Shown here: piece by piece, positions 1 to 8,514 of the stretch
How positions within the stretch are numbered: the stretch's first letter is position 1
Layout: every line of letters starts with the position of its first letter
NCBI GenBank assembly: GCA_964389375.1
Contig: CAYMDP010000012.1
Location: forward strand, 1-64,000
DNA: 64,000 nt
From: CAYMDP01 sp964389375
GTDB taxonomy: Bacteria; Bdellovibrionota; Bdellovibrionia; Bdellovibrionales; UBA1609
Direction: 5' to 3'
The notes under the pieces: model-generated
Seen by the model: the letters and a program-made list of their open reading frames with translations, nothing else
What the model was told of the DNA's origin: nothing
Database searches by the model: none
Position numbers and translations under genes: made by a program

Positions 1-323
1 CCTATGCGAACATTCGAAGCATCATTTAAAATGATTTGTCCCGCTTCAACTTGATTAACTTGAGCTCGACTTAGAAAAAAGTGTGCCGACCCAGCGGATG
101 ATCCCCCTTGCCCAAGAGTAAAACGAAGAGTTTCTTTAAAGTCGACAGCGCCCACTTCTTCAAGGTCGACGGGCGAGCCAAATTTATCAATTTCTAGGGG
201 AAGACTTGGAGCTTCGCGAGTCCGCTCGGCAATGACCTCTGATTTTTTCCACTGCACAGCCATTATAAAGATAAGTAGAATCAGGAGATAGCTTCCGATT
301 CGAAACATTTGGTTTGATTTCAT
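1..323 (-). CDS. Probable efflux membrane-fusion (adaptor) protein, N-terminal part only
   Basis: The reading frame runs off the left window edge after about 107 residues. Its ATG (323-321) overlaps the TGA of the upstream tolC-type gene as ATGA, so the two are probably translationally coupled. An N-terminal hydrophobic segment (roughly residues 8-22, SYLLILLIFIMAV) would anchor the protein in the inner membrane. The following residues are mostly polar and periplasmic. The adaptor assignment comes mainly from position: a gene directly downstream of an outer-membrane efflux channel is usually an HlyD/AcrA-type adaptor. The visible part has no decisive motif, so another membrane-anchored exported protein is possible. 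Confidence 0.5.
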   Translation of the reverse strand, partial: MKSNQMFRIGSYLLILLIFIMAVQWKKSEVIAERTREAPSLPLEIDKFGSPVDLEEVGAVDFKETLRFTLGQGGSSAGSAHFFLSRAQVNQVEAGQIILNDASNVRI

Positions 324-1645
324 TCGCTTTTCTCCAGAGTTTGATTGGCGGCTAGATTGTCTAATTCAGCAAGACTTGAGTGGATCGAGAATAGATTTAA
401 AGCCAGACCTAAGCGCGCCTGAGTCAGAGCAGACTCTGTGCTGTTGACTTCGGTCACTGAGGCCTGTCCCGTTTGAAATCTTCGCTGTGCAATCTTAAAA
501 GACTGCTCTGCGAGTTGGACGGCTTCACGAGAGGAGGCAAAGCTTTCGACCTGAGTTTTGTAGTTATTCAGCTGTGATTTATATGCGACTTCTAAAAGTT
601 CTCGGCTCTTTTGAAGACCCAGCTCGGCATTCGATCGATCGACAATGGCCTGTCGATACTTGGCCCGAGATTGCCCCCCATCCCAGAGGTTCCAGCTTAA
701 TGAAAGACCGGCAAGAGTGGACGGGTAAAGATTATCTGATCCGATATCAGCCTGGCTTCCAGCCCCAGAGTAATTCGCGCTGCCGAATAAAGCCAAGGTC
801 GGTAAAGAGGCCGATCGCTGAATGTCCACCACCTCAGAATTAAATTTAATCTGCTCTTCAAGAATTTTAAGACGGGGTTGAGTCTCGAGGATTTGTTTTT
901 TCAAAGCGGACTCATCAATTTTTTTGAACTGTGTCGGAAAGGGATCGCTTAAGGTAAGGCCATCTAAGTTGGGGCGGCCGATCAAACGTGCAAGGCCCCA
1001 TTGGGCCTGTTTTAAATCTGCAGTCGAGCTGTTCAGCTGGGCTGTTCGCACGGCCACGTCGGATCGCAATCGGACTAAGTCCCCTTGGGGGGCTCGACCT
1101 CCAGAAAATTTTCTTTGAAGAATCGCCAGATTATCTTTTGCATTTTGCAACGTCTGTGAAGAAATCTTCAGCTGCTCTTCGGCAAGCAGAACGGAGTAGT
1201 AGGACATTTTAATCTGATATTGAGTGTCTTGCTTCGAAAGGTACTGATCGATTTCACCAATCTTTAAACCGGCTTGAGCCGCTTTCAGGGCGCTTGACAC
1301 TCGACCGAAAGCCCAAAGAACTTGGCTGACACTTACTCCGGATTCAAATTGATATTCAATCGGGACGGGGCTTCCAAAAAACACTGGAGATTTAAAATAT
1401 TTTTGCCAGCGGGCTTCGGCCGAAATTTGAGGAAGAGCTGTTCCGATGGCTTCGCGCACCTGAGCTTTTCGCTTTTCTAAATCATTGCCTTTTATTTGAA
1501 GGTCTTCGCTCTGGCTTAGTCCCATTTGAAGAGCCTGATTTAAAGATAATTGGGAAGGAGCTTCAGAAAAGCCGCTCTGAGGGCTAATGACTAAGGCGGC
1601 TCCCAGAAGCCCAGTCAGAATTTTTTTGATCGAAGAATTGCGCAT
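320..1645 (-). CDS. TolC-family outer-membrane efflux protein
   Basis: A 441-residue protein of the outer membrane efflux protein (OEP) family, which forms the trimeric channel of tripartite export pumps. I start it at the ATG at 1645, where an AGGA-type ribosome site lies about 10 nt upstream and the product begins with a signal peptide (MRNSSIKKILTGLLGAALV, cleaved near SGFSEA). The frame is open up to 1729, but that extension covers two operator-like palindromes. Typical OEP features are long polar helices with heptad-like Gln/Ala/Leu spacing, a conserved SWNLWDGGQ stretch in the second repeat, and SVSQVLWAFGR in the first. It overlaps the downstream adaptor-like gene by 4 nt, so it leads the operon. 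The substrate cannot be read from sequence. Confidence 0.9.
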   Translation of the reverse strand: MRNSSIKKILTGLLGAALVISPQSGFSEAPSQLSLNQALQMGLSQSEDLQIKGNDLEKRKAQVREAIGTALPQISAEARWQKYFKSPVFFGSPVPIEYQFESGVSVSQVLWAFGRVSSALKAAQAGLKIGEIDQYLSKQDTQYQIKMSYYSVLLAEEQLKISSQTLQNAKDNLAILQRKFSGGRAPQGDLVRLRSDVAVRTAQLNSSTADLKQAQWGLARLIGRPNLDGLTLSDPFPTQFKKIDESALKKQILETQPRLKILEEQIKFNSEVVDIQRSASLPTLALFGSANYSGAGSQADIGSDNLYPSTLAGLSLSWNLWDGGQSRAKYRQAIVDRSNAELGLQKSRELLEVAYKSQLNNYKTQVESFASSREAVQLAEQSFKIAQRRFQTGQASVTEVNSTESALTQARLGLALNLFSIHSSLAELDNLAANQTLEKSE

Positions 1646-1668
1646 ATTTGTTGGATCCTCACCGTGAT

Positions 1669-1737
1669 TCAAACGTTTGTTTAAATCTGCCATAAGTGGA
1701 TCGGTGGGTTCAAATGGAAAGTTAAACAAACGTTTGA
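1669..1737. promoter_or_regulatory. Two mirror-image operator-like palindromes upstream of the efflux operon
   Basis: TCAAACGTTTGTTTAA (1669-1684) is the exact reverse complement of the 16 bases at 1722-1737. Each holds the perfect 10 bp palindrome CAAACGTTTG. They are 37 bp apart and lie 24-92 bp upstream of the preferred tolC-type start. Paired palindromes of this size before an efflux operon suit a dimeric TetR/AcrR-like repressor. No such regulator is visible in the window, so the binding protein is inferred. Confidence 0.6.
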
Positions 1738-1842
1738 TTGTCCTGGCGAGTTAAGAATTATCTATGGATCTAAATGGCTTAGATTAGGCTGCTTCTTTAC
1801 GAGACTCTGAATGGGTGCCTCAGAATGAAGCAGTTCTAAAGT

Positions 1843-3432
1843 CTATATATCTAAAAAGGGGCCAGATATTTGGATAATGCTTGAGCGTGGAACCGAGGTC
1901 CCTCCGCCGGGCCAATGGCTTAAAAGTATGTCCATGCTGGGGGATCTTTCTCCTGGGTGCTGAACACTAAGGAATAAGGTTTTGCCATCGGGTGAAAAGA
2001 AAGGGCCTGTGAACTCGGCACGCACGGGAGCTGAAGCCACTTGATGAACGACCCCTGCACTGGGGCCGGAAAGAGGAATAACAAAGAGTCCGTTGTTTCC
2101 GAATTTTTCAAAGTCCCCATTATTTATCACACTGGGGGACATGTCATTGGTGACCCACAGGTTTCCTTTTTGATCGAAACATAAATTATCGGGACTAGAT
2201 AAACCGGTCTCGGGTCCACCTGCTACAAACTGAGAGGCACTAAATTCGAGTGCAAGGGGATCTTGATTTTTTTCTTCAATCTTCAAAATTGAACCATAGG
2301 GGTTTCCATTTTTTCGATTTCCTGTCAGCGCCACATAAACAGCCTTGGTCTTTGGATCAATTTCGATATCTTCCGGTCGGTCAAGTGGAGTTCCACCCAG
2401 GATCCGAGAAGCTTCTCGAGCGTGAATTAAAACCTCGGTCTGATCTGAAAAAATATCTTTAAGGGCTTTGTTACCTTCAAGTTTTAAAGACTTCCAGATT
2501 CCAAGTTTTGTGTCGGCTACAAAAAGCTCGCCCTGCTCTAGGGATCCCGGTTTTGCAGAAATAAATTTGTAAAGGCATTCGTCGGCCTTGTCGTCCCCCG
2601 AATAAACAACACAGCGTCCGTCTTTGGCAAGGATTGTGGTCGCACTTTCATGGGCAAAGCGGCCCATGCTGATCAGTTTTTTTGCTTCACCAGTCAGTGG
2701 ATTAACTTCGACAACCCAGCCGTAGTGCTCGGGAGGGTATTTAAAGTGGTCCGTCCACATTTGTCCTTTAGAACCTGCGGTCCAAACCTTTTTCTTTGTT
2801 TTAAGATCAAGAACATTGTCTCCGTAATAGTTTTGGAAGTTTTCTTCACAGGTGAGAATACTTCCCCAAGGGGTGACCCCTCCGGCACAGTTCGCCAGAG
2901 TTCCTATAGCGGTTTTTTTTCCTTCGATCGGACGATCAGAAATCATTGGAATCGGAGTGCGTGCGGTGATTCTTCGGTTATAAGGGCTATCAAAAACAAA
3001 CTCCCACTTTTGTGAGCCTTTTTTGATATGCAGCAGAGATCCGCCGATGGCGTCCATTTCTTTTTCAAGTGCAGCTTTGCCTTTGGGACGATCTCCAGAG
3101 TGAATAAACATCGGATCTACGTATTCATGATTGACCCAGAGAATTCCTTCATCCGTTTTATTTTTTAGAGGGATGTAGGCCAGGTAATCACAGTTAAAGC
3201 CAAGCTCAAGCCCCCTTTTGTTAAGTTTGTCACCCCAAGAAAGCAGGACTTCAGATTTATAACCTTCAGCAAGAAGCACTTCATCCTTAGTGCTGGGTGC
3301 AAGCGGTGTAAATCGGAATGTCGAGGAAGATTTTTTAAAACCACTTAAGCAGGAAGAGTTCAGTAAAGCCAGTGAAGAGATCGCACTTGTTGCGCCCATA
3401 AATTTTAGAAATTTTCGTCGATTTATATTCAT
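1843..3432 (-). CDS. PhoX-like (DUF839) Tat-exported phosphatase family protein
   Basis: A 529-residue protein of the DUF839/PhoX family, calcium- and iron-dependent alkaline phosphatases that release phosphate from organic esters outside the cytoplasm. The N-terminus has a twin-arginine signal (NRRKFLKFMG, residues 4-13) and a hydrophobic stretch ending at Cys28, so it may be Tat-exported and possibly lipid-anchored, though the lipobox LNSSC is weak. Family landmarks in order are GILWVNHEY, a GGVTPWGSILTCEENF block (its Cys and Glu fit the PhoX metal site), GRFAHESA, YSGDDKADECLYKF, LDRPEDIEID and SPDNLCFD. It is a single gene, in the same direction as the efflux operon but separated from it by about 200 bp. 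Family confidence is high. Enzyme activity is assumed from the family. Confidence 0.85.
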   Translation of the reverse strand: MNINRRKFLKFMGATSAISSLALLNSSCLSGFKKSSSTFRFTPLAPSTKDEVLLAEGYKSEVLLSWGDKLNKRGLELGFNCDYLAYIPLKNKTDEGILWVNHEYVDPMFIHSGDRPKGKAALEKEMDAIGGSLLHIKKGSQKWEFVFDSPYNRRITARTPIPMISDRPIEGKKTAIGTLANCAGGVTPWGSILTCEENFQNYYGDNVLDLKTKKKVWTAGSKGQMWTDHFKYPPEHYGWVVEVNPLTGEAKKLISMGRFAHESATTILAKDGRCVVYSGDDKADECLYKFISAKPGSLEQGELFVADTKLGIWKSLKLEGNKALKDIFSDQTEVLIHAREASRILGGTPLDRPEDIEIDPKTKAVYVALTGNRKNGNPYGSILKIEEKNQDPLALEFSASQFVAGGPETGLSSPDNLCFDQKGNLWVTNDMSPSVINNGDFEKFGNNGLFVIPLSGPSAGVVHQVASAPVRAEFTGPFFSPDGKTLFLSVQHPGERSPSMDILLSHWPGGGTSVPRSSIIQISGPFLDI

Positions 3433-3582
3433 GGGCTCATTTTATAGCGAACTTTTTAAAGCTTGGCCACTTTGGAATCTTGATTTAGGTCAAGCTTTGG
3501 TTAGTCAACTGAGTCCGCATTGACGGAGGCCGCTCTGCGGCGGGGTTTAGCTGTGATTTGCCCGCCGTGAAAAAATGAGAGG

Positions 3583-3613
3583 TTGGACTTCGTGGCGTTT
3601 TGGGAACTATAAT
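3583..3613 (+). promoter_or_regulatory. Probable msrA promoter
   Basis: A perfect -10 box TATAAT (3608-3613) follows TTGGAC (3583-3588) with a 19 bp spacer, which is slightly long. Transcription would start near 3620, about 25 nt before the GTG start at 3645. This argues against using the in-frame ATG at 3600, which would lie inside the promoter. Confidence 0.45.
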
Positions 3614-3644
3614 CTCAAATGATTTTTTATTAGAGGAGTTCAAC

Positions 3645-4256
3645 GTGAAAAGAATACTGCTGAGCTGGATCCTTTGCCTTTCCTTCTTCGCTGCTGGCCC
3701 ATTGGCATCTGCCGAAACCCGTCGCGCGATTTTTGCCGGAGGCTGTTTTTGGTGTATGCAGCCCCCAATGGATGCGCTTAAAGCTAAGGGTGTTTTAAAG
3801 GCTGTTGTCGGCTATTCTGGGGGAGAGTCCGAAAACCCAACTTATAAGTCTGTCTCAGCCGGAGGGACCGGGCACCTTGAAGTCATCGAGGTGACTTATG
3901 ATTCTAAGAAGATTTCTTTTAAAGACTTACTTCAGGTTTTTTGGATCAATGTGGATCCCTTTGATCCAATCGGTCAGTTTTGCGACAAAGGGGATCACTA
4001 TAAAAGTGCCATTTTCTACTCGAATGAGAGCGAAAGAAAAGACATTGAGGAGTCGATAAAGGGCTTAAAAGAAAAGGGTCTTGATACCGCTAAAATTTCG
4101 ACTCAGGTTCTTCCGGTCAAAAAATTTACCCCCGCGGAAGAAGAACATCAGTCCTATTATATAAAGAATCCTATCCGCTATAAGTATTATAGAACTGGCT
4201 GTGGACGGGATAAGCGCTTAAAAGAAGTCTGGGGCCAAATTAAGCAGTCCAAATAG
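3645..4256 (+). CDS. msrA: Peptide-methionine (S)-S-oxide reductase MsrA, exported form
   Basis: A 203-residue enzyme that reduces methionine-S-sulfoxide in damaged proteins. I start at GTG 3645, preceded by TAGAGGAG with good spacing, giving a classical signal peptide (MKRILLSWILCLSFFAAGPLASA). A periplasmic location is therefore likely, unlike the usual cytosolic MsrA. The catalytic motif GGCFWC is at residues 32-37 with nucleophile Cys34. GHLEVIEV and DPFDPIGQFCDKGDHYKSAIFY are family blocks, and the Cys in YRTGCGRDKRL near the C-terminus can act as resolving cysteine. No MsrB domain is fused or adjacent. The gene stands alone. Confidence 0.93.
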   Translation: MKRILLSWILCLSFFAAGPLASAETRRAIFAGGCFWCMQPPMDALKAKGVLKAVVGYSGGESENPTYKSVSAGGTGHLEVIEVTYDSKKISFKDLLQVFWINVDPFDPIGQFCDKGDHYKSAIFYSNESERKDIEESIKGLKEKGLDTAKISTQVLPVKKFTPAEEEHQSYYIKNPIRYKYYRTGCGRDKRLKEVWGQIKQSK

Positions 4257-4312
4257 CCCCATACCCGGCCGGTCATTCCGTTTTACAGTCTTTTCCCAAA
4301 AGGCCCAAATTT

Positions 4313-4335
4313 GTCACTTTTGACCTTAAAGTGAC
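4313..4335. promoter_or_regulatory. Inverted repeat upstream of a lipoprotein gene
   Basis: GTCACTTT (4313-4320) and AAAGTGAC (4328-4335) are perfect 8 bp inverted repeats around a 7 nt spacer. They lie about 100 bp upstream of the lipoprotein start at 4436 and 57 bp after msrA. This could be an operator or a weak hairpin. No T-tract follows, so a terminator is less likely. Confidence 0.35.
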
Positions 4336-4435
4336 TCCTATTCGAGGCCACACCCAATTTAGGGCTTTTTCGCCCTGGCACTTCCCTTGCTCAATTGCAC
4401 TTAGGAAATCGGATCGCATAACGGGAGACACAGTC

Positions 4436-5815
4436 ATGTTAAAGAAAGTCCACGTACAAGGTTTAGTGATTAGCCTTATCGCAAGCTCACTATTAGCGGC
4501 TTGTTCAGGAAAAAGAGGCTTTAAACCAATGCCTATAAAGGGTGCTGATCCTTTATCGATCACAAAAACTGAACCAGGAGGCGGGCAGGCTCCCGCAAAT
4601 ACAGATCAAACGGCGGCAGACTCCCTTAAAGATGTGAATGCTCGGACCCGAACAGCTCCCGTGGCCGCTGAATTGGCAGAAGAAGATAAACGAGTTATTT
4701 CAGAGACCTTAGAAGTCGAAGTAAAACGCGAAGAAGCCGCTGAAGGTCTGGAAAGTGCCTTAGGAAATCTCGAAAAATCGATCGAACAAAATGGCTCCGC
4801 ACTAGCTGGCAAAGTTTTGGGACTAAGCCTTAAAAGATATGTTGTTAAAAACGGAACAGCTGCAGCGGATTTTTCTGAAGTTGTTGGAATCCACGTTAAA
4901 ACTTTAGTGAATGAAGAAGATGGAGTCCTTTCGGATAGATTCTTTGAGGGGAATGTTCAGCTTTCAGGTAGTAAGGAAACACAGTTCGTTTCGCTAAATG
5001 AAGTTCGACCGGGCGCTCAAGCGAGCGGGAAAGAGTCTGCGATAAAGGTCTTCGCAAGTTGTCAGCAAGACAAATGTAAATCTTTGCGGATCCTTGTTGA
5101 TGCGACGTCGTCCAGTGAAAAGCCAATGGCCGCAGTTTACCAGTATATCGCAGATGAAAAAAATGGACTTGAACTGAAGTATGTTGGTGGATCTCTTGGA
5201 TCGGCCTACATGAGTTATGAAGATGCTTACAAAAAATATCAAGAAGAGACCTATGCAGAAAAAGGGAATTTAGACGGGACGGATGGCAAAGATTTATCGG
5301 TTTTACCTGATGGCGAAGATCAGCGAGTTGGAACTACAAAGAGTGAAGGGACAGCCGCTCAACAAGATGTAAAGTCTAATGACAAATCTGATGACAAAAA
5401 GGCCGTAGAGGCAGCAAAGCCTGTTGCGGGGGCGAAGGCCGATGCTGCAAAGGTTGAAGTTCAAGTCCTTGAAGAGAAAAAAGATGTTCGCACGGATTAC
5501 TCGGATACAGATGGTAAGTTTCCGTCGGTCTTGCCTATTAATGGTCTGGGGTCCTATTCCGAAGAACAAGGATCTGATTCTAGTTCCTCAGATTCTTTAG
5601 GAAAGAATGCTAAGGACAGATCTGTTGAGGCCCACAAAGCCAAGCTTGCTGCGGAACAAGCGGCAAGCACTCTAGGGGAGAATCCAAAAGACCGATCTGC
5701 CCGATTACTCAAAGAGAAACAGCAAGCCCAAATTGAACGCAATAATGAAGTTGCAAAAGCATACGCTGCGGAATTGGCTAAAAAAGAAAAACAGGCCAAA
5801 GAAGAAAAGAAGTAA
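4436..5815 (+). CDS. Unrecognised lipoprotein with repeated C-terminal motifs
   Basis: I do not recognise this 459-residue protein. The start at ATG 4436 follows a GGGAG ribosome site and yields a lipoprotein signal ending in LLAAC, with Cys near residue 23. The frame is open to 4331, but that extension has no signal peptide. After a low-complexity linker (residues about 30-90) comes a possibly globular part (about 120-270) containing two cysteines in CQQDKCKS. The C-terminal third is charged and Ala/Lys/Glu-rich. Two motifs recur there: a DGKxxSVLP element (DGKDLSVLPDGEDQ and DGKFPSVLPINGLG) and LGxNxKDRS (LGKNAKDRSVEAHK and LGENPKDRSARLLK). These look like internal duplications. The protein is probably periplasm-facing and its function is unknown. 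Confidence 0.75.
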   Translation: MLKKVHVQGLVISLIASSLLAACSGKRGFKPMPIKGADPLSITKTEPGGGQAPANTDQTAADSLKDVNARTRTAPVAAELAEEDKRVISETLEVEVKREEAAEGLESALGNLEKSIEQNGSALAGKVLGLSLKRYVVKNGTAAADFSEVVGIHVKTLVNEEDGVLSDRFFEGNVQLSGSKETQFVSLNEVRPGAQASGKESAIKVFASCQQDKCKSLRILVDATSSSEKPMAAVYQYIADEKNGLELKYVGGSLGSAYMSYEDAYKKYQEETYAEKGNLDGTDGKDLSVLPDGEDQRVGTTKSEGTAAQQDVKSNDKSDDKKAVEAAKPVAGAKADAAKVEVQVLEEKKDVRTDYSDTDGKFPSVLPINGLGSYSEEQGSDSSSSDSLGKNAKDRSVEAHKAKLAAEQAASTLGENPKDRSARLLKEKQQAQIERNNEVAKAYAAELAKKEKQAKEEKK

Positions 5816-5826
5816 TTGGACCCAGT

Positions 5827-6111
5827 TTAACTAGAACGCTTCAGGCGTCGCTGAAATTCCGGCGAGGCCTGAAAGTCTTTAAGATCAAAAAATCCATAAG
5901 TTAAGACTTTAAAAATATCCCGAGCCTCGACTCGAACATCTTCCTTAAATGTTTCGATCCATTTGTCAGGGACTCTTTCCTTGGTCTTAAGGGCCTCAAG
6001 ATAGTCGCAAACGACCTTTTCAATAAGTTCTTCTTTACACAGAGATTCAGGCCTCACGTGAAGGATATGTTCTTCAAAGATTTCAAACAGTAGATCTTTA
6101 TGGTAAGTCAT
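5827..6111 (-). CDS. Small unrecognised acidic protein
   Basis: A 94-residue protein of unknown function, predicted largely helical, starting MTYHKDLLFEIFEEHI. It has no signal peptide or membrane segment and contains charged helices such as EELIEKVVCDYLEALKTKE. The ATG at 6111 is preceded by AAGAAGAA on the minus strand, an acceptable ribosome site. It is divergent from the RqcH-like gene (49 bp between starts) and convergent with the lipoprotein gene (11 bp between ends). It fills its interval neatly, which supports it being real. Confidence 0.6.
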   Translation of the reverse strand: MTYHKDLLFEIFEEHILHVRPESLCKEELIEKVVCDYLEALKTKERVPDKWIETFKEDVRVEARDIFKVLTYGFFDLKDFQASPEFQRRLKRSS

Positions 6112-6160
6112 ATTAAGTTCTTCTTTATCGGATTAGACACTTTGTTTATTAAGGATTGAT

Positions 6161-7447
6161 GTGAAGTCTTTATCTGTTCAAGACTTAGATAGGCTTGCAG
6201 AAAGTCTGCAGCCTCTCGTCGGGTCAAGGTTTCAAGAGGTTTATTCCTCTGAAACAGACCTAGTCTTAGGTTTTTATTCTCATGGACAGATGCAGTGGCT
6301 TTGGATTGATCTGAATCCGAGAGCGCCATTGCTAGTGCCCCTAGAGCGCCTTCCCATGAAGCCCAAGAAGCAAACTCCGACACTTTTGTTTCTAAAAGCC
6401 AACGCCCTAGATCTTCGCTTGGAGTCGATTTCTCGCCCTCCCGATCTTGGTCGAGTGCTTCAGTTTGAACTCCTCGCTAAAGAGGGGAAAACCGTAAAGA
6501 TTGAACTTCGATTGTTTCCTCATGGGCAAAACTGCATTGTATCGACTGGAGCCAAAAAGATCTCGTGGCATAAGCCAAAAGATTTGGTCTCCTCAGAGGA
6601 ACTGACTGAGAAATCTTTTCCGCAAACAGATTTCGTTTTATGGCGAGAGGCTTGGTTGCAGGCTCGCTTTGGCAAAAGATCAAAGGGTGCAGATCCCAAG
6701 TCCATTGAAAGCGCCCTTGAGAAAAATGCCGCCATAGAGAAAATCGCAATAGAGAAGCAGCTAAAAAAAACTCAAAAAGCCTTCGACCAACTTAAAAAAA
6801 CAATCGAGGATTATAGGGCCCAAACTTGGCGGGTGGCTGCAGAATGGATCAGCACTCATCAAAGTCTTCAAGTGCCCTCGGATCTTCGAATTTATGTCGA
6901 CGGAAAGCGCGCTTTGGCTTGGAATGTTCAGAATTGTTTTGAGGAAGCCAAAAAACTTGAAGCTAAAATTTCGGGCGGCGAGAAAAGGTTAGAGATTTTA
7001 GCGACTCAAATCGAAAAATTACAGCAGGGAATTCCGCTAAGCCCTCATGTGAAAAGTGCTGAAGTTAAGGGCAAGCCAGAAAAGGCCCCAAGGGGCTGGA
7101 GTCTTGGCGAAGGCATCAGTGCAGAGTGGGGAAAAAATGGAAAACAAAATCTCGAAATTTTAAGGCGAGCAAAGGCTTGGGATATCTGGCTGCACGTCAA
7201 GGACTATCCGGGAAGTCACGGCGTTATTCATCGTTCAAAAGGACAGAAGATCTCAGATAAAATTTTGCGTCAAATCGGCCAGAAGCTGCTTGAGGTCTCC
7301 GTCGGTAAGAAGCGACTTCAAGCGGGCGACCGTTTTGAACTTTTGGTTGCGGAATGTCGTTTTGTGAAGCCCATTGCGGGGGATCGTCTGGGCCGAGTTC
7401 ATTATCGCGAAGAAAGAGTCATTTCTTTGCAATACGAAGAAATCTAA
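6161..7447 (+). CDS. NFACT-family protein, RqcH/Rqc2-like, short form
   Basis: A 428-residue homologue of RqcH/Rqc2 (NFACT family), which binds 60S/50S subunits carrying stalled peptidyl-tRNA and adds C-terminal alanine tails. It starts at GTG 6161 with AAGGA five bases upstream. The NFACT-N region covers about residues 1-180, followed by a charged coiled-coil (about 190-290) and a C-terminal NFACT-R (DUF814) domain with DIWLHVKDYPGSHGVI and a KPIAGDRLGRVHYREER tail. It is shorter than the usual 550-580 residues. The Asp-Arg pair normally present in the QPxxDRI block of the N domain reads PPDLGRVLQF here, so the tRNA-dependent tailing motif is altered. It is divergent from a small unknown gene and not in an operon. 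Confidence 0.85.
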   Translation: MKSLSVQDLDRLAESLQPLVGSRFQEVYSSETDLVLGFYSHGQMQWLWIDLNPRAPLLVPLERLPMKPKKQTPTLLFLKANALDLRLESISRPPDLGRVLQFELLAKEGKTVKIELRLFPHGQNCIVSTGAKKISWHKPKDLVSSEELTEKSFPQTDFVLWREAWLQARFGKRSKGADPKSIESALEKNAAIEKIAIEKQLKKTQKAFDQLKKTIEDYRAQTWRVAAEWISTHQSLQVPSDLRIYVDGKRALAWNVQNCFEEAKKLEAKISGGEKRLEILATQIEKLQQGIPLSPHVKSAEVKGKPEKAPRGWSLGEGISAEWGKNGKQNLEILRRAKAWDIWLHVKDYPGSHGVIHRSKGQKISDKILRQIGQKLLEVSVGKKRLQAGDRFELLVAECRFVKPIAGDRLGRVHYREERVISLQYEEI

Positions 7448-7504
7448 ATCCGAAAGAGGGCCCCGTCTGAGGGCTACAGAGTGCGCCGCGTAATTCGACG
7501 AGAC

Positions 7505-7532
7505 TTGACTCGCCGAGGAGAGAGATTAAATT
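7505..7532 (+). promoter_or_regulatory. Possible promoter of the ABC transporter operon
   Basis: TTGACT (7505-7510) and TAAATT (7527-7532) are separated by 16 bp and lie about 40 bp upstream of the ATPase start at 7573. The -35 matches the sigma-70 consensus well and the -10 moderately. The start codon is preceded by CAAGGAGC. Confidence 0.4.
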
Positions 7533-7572
7533 TTTAGAACACTCAACTTACGGTCTTACAAGGAGCTGCATC

Positions 7573-8514
7573 ATGATTGAAGTCCGGGACCTTAGTAAAA
7601 GTTATGGCGATCGGTCTGCCATAGAGAAGCTTAATTTTTCTGTAAAAAAAGGTGAAGTCGTTGGCTTTCTTGGACCGAATGGGGCCGGAAAATCCACAAC
7701 GATGAAAATCATTACGGGTTATATGGCGCCAAGTTCTGGCGAAGTTCGGGTTGCGGGCTTTGATGTTTTTGAAGAGCCTATCGAAGTTAAAAAAAGAATT
7801 GGCTATTTGCCAGAGACGCCTCCGGTCTACGGAGATATGTACGTGGCAGATTACCTTAAGTTCGTCGCGGCCCTTAGGGGAACAGCAAAAGATAAACTAA
7901 AGGCGGCTGTGGATACGGCCTTAGAAAAAACGAATTTGACCGATGTTCGCGGAAGATTGATTCAAAACTTATCTAAGGGATACAAACAAAGAGTCGGTCT
8001 GGCCCAGGCCTTAGTGGCAGATCCAGAAATTTTAATATTGGACGAGCCCACCGTGGGTTTAGATCCAAAACAGGTTTCAGAAATGAGGGGCCTTGTTCAC
8101 AGCCTCCGTGGACATCACACGATTATTCTTTCGACCCATATTTTGCCTGAAGTCCAAGCCAGCTGTGATCGTATTATCATTATCAGCGAAGGCAAGATTG
8201 TGGCCGAAGATAGTTTGAAGGGTCTGTCTCAAAGAATGTCCTCCAGAAGAAGGCTTTCTGTTCGTCTTTTGCGCAAACAAAACGAGATGCAAAAAGATTT
8301 AGCTAGTTTAAGTGGAGTGCAAGGAGTGCAAAGCCAGGGCGACAATCTGTTTGTCGATATCGATGATCGGGACGAGACCATCGAAGGTGTCGCAAGTTTT
8401 TGTGTTGAGCGCGGTTCGGGGCTTGTCGAATTAAAAGTGGATACTTTGAATTTAGAAGACATATTTATAAAGCTTACGGCAAAGTCGAGTCCCATTGAAG
8501 GAGGTTCACTATGA
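7573..8514 (+). CDS. ABC transporter ATP-binding protein (GldA-like)
   Basis: A 313-residue ABC-2-type ATPase. Seen motifs are Walker A GPNGAGKST (about residues 37-45), Q-loop region GYLPETPPVY, signature LSKGYKQRVG, Walker B ILILDEPTVGLDP, and the switch histidine in STHILPEV. After the ATPase core there is about 90 residues of extra domain, as in GldA/CcmA-type subunits. It is the first gene of a unidirectional operon: its stop overlaps the permease start by 4 nt, and a GldG-like and a DUF4340 protein follow. In Bacteroidetes the related GldA-GldF-GldG complex supports gliding. Outside that phylum the exported substrate is unknown. Confidence 0.92.
   Translation: MIEVRDLSKSYGDRSAIEKLNFSVKKGEVVGFLGPNGAGKSTTMKIITGYMAPSSGEVRVAGFDVFEEPIEVKKRIGYLPETPPVYGDMYVADYLKFVAALRGTAKDKLKAAVDTALEKTNLTDVRGRLIQNLSKGYKQRVGLAQALVADPEILILDEPTVGLDPKQVSEMRGLVHSLRGHHTIILSTHILPEVQASCDRIIIISEGKIVAEDSLKGLSQRMSSRRRLSVRLLRKQNEMQKDLASLSGVQGVQSQGDNLFVDIDDRDETIEGVASFCVERGSGLVELKVDTLNLEDIFIKLTAKSSPIEGGSL

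Noticed and set aside
320..1729. Longer tolC-type gene starting at 1729
   Set aside because: The extra 28 residues are not signal-like, and the region contains paired palindromes and a better start at 1645.
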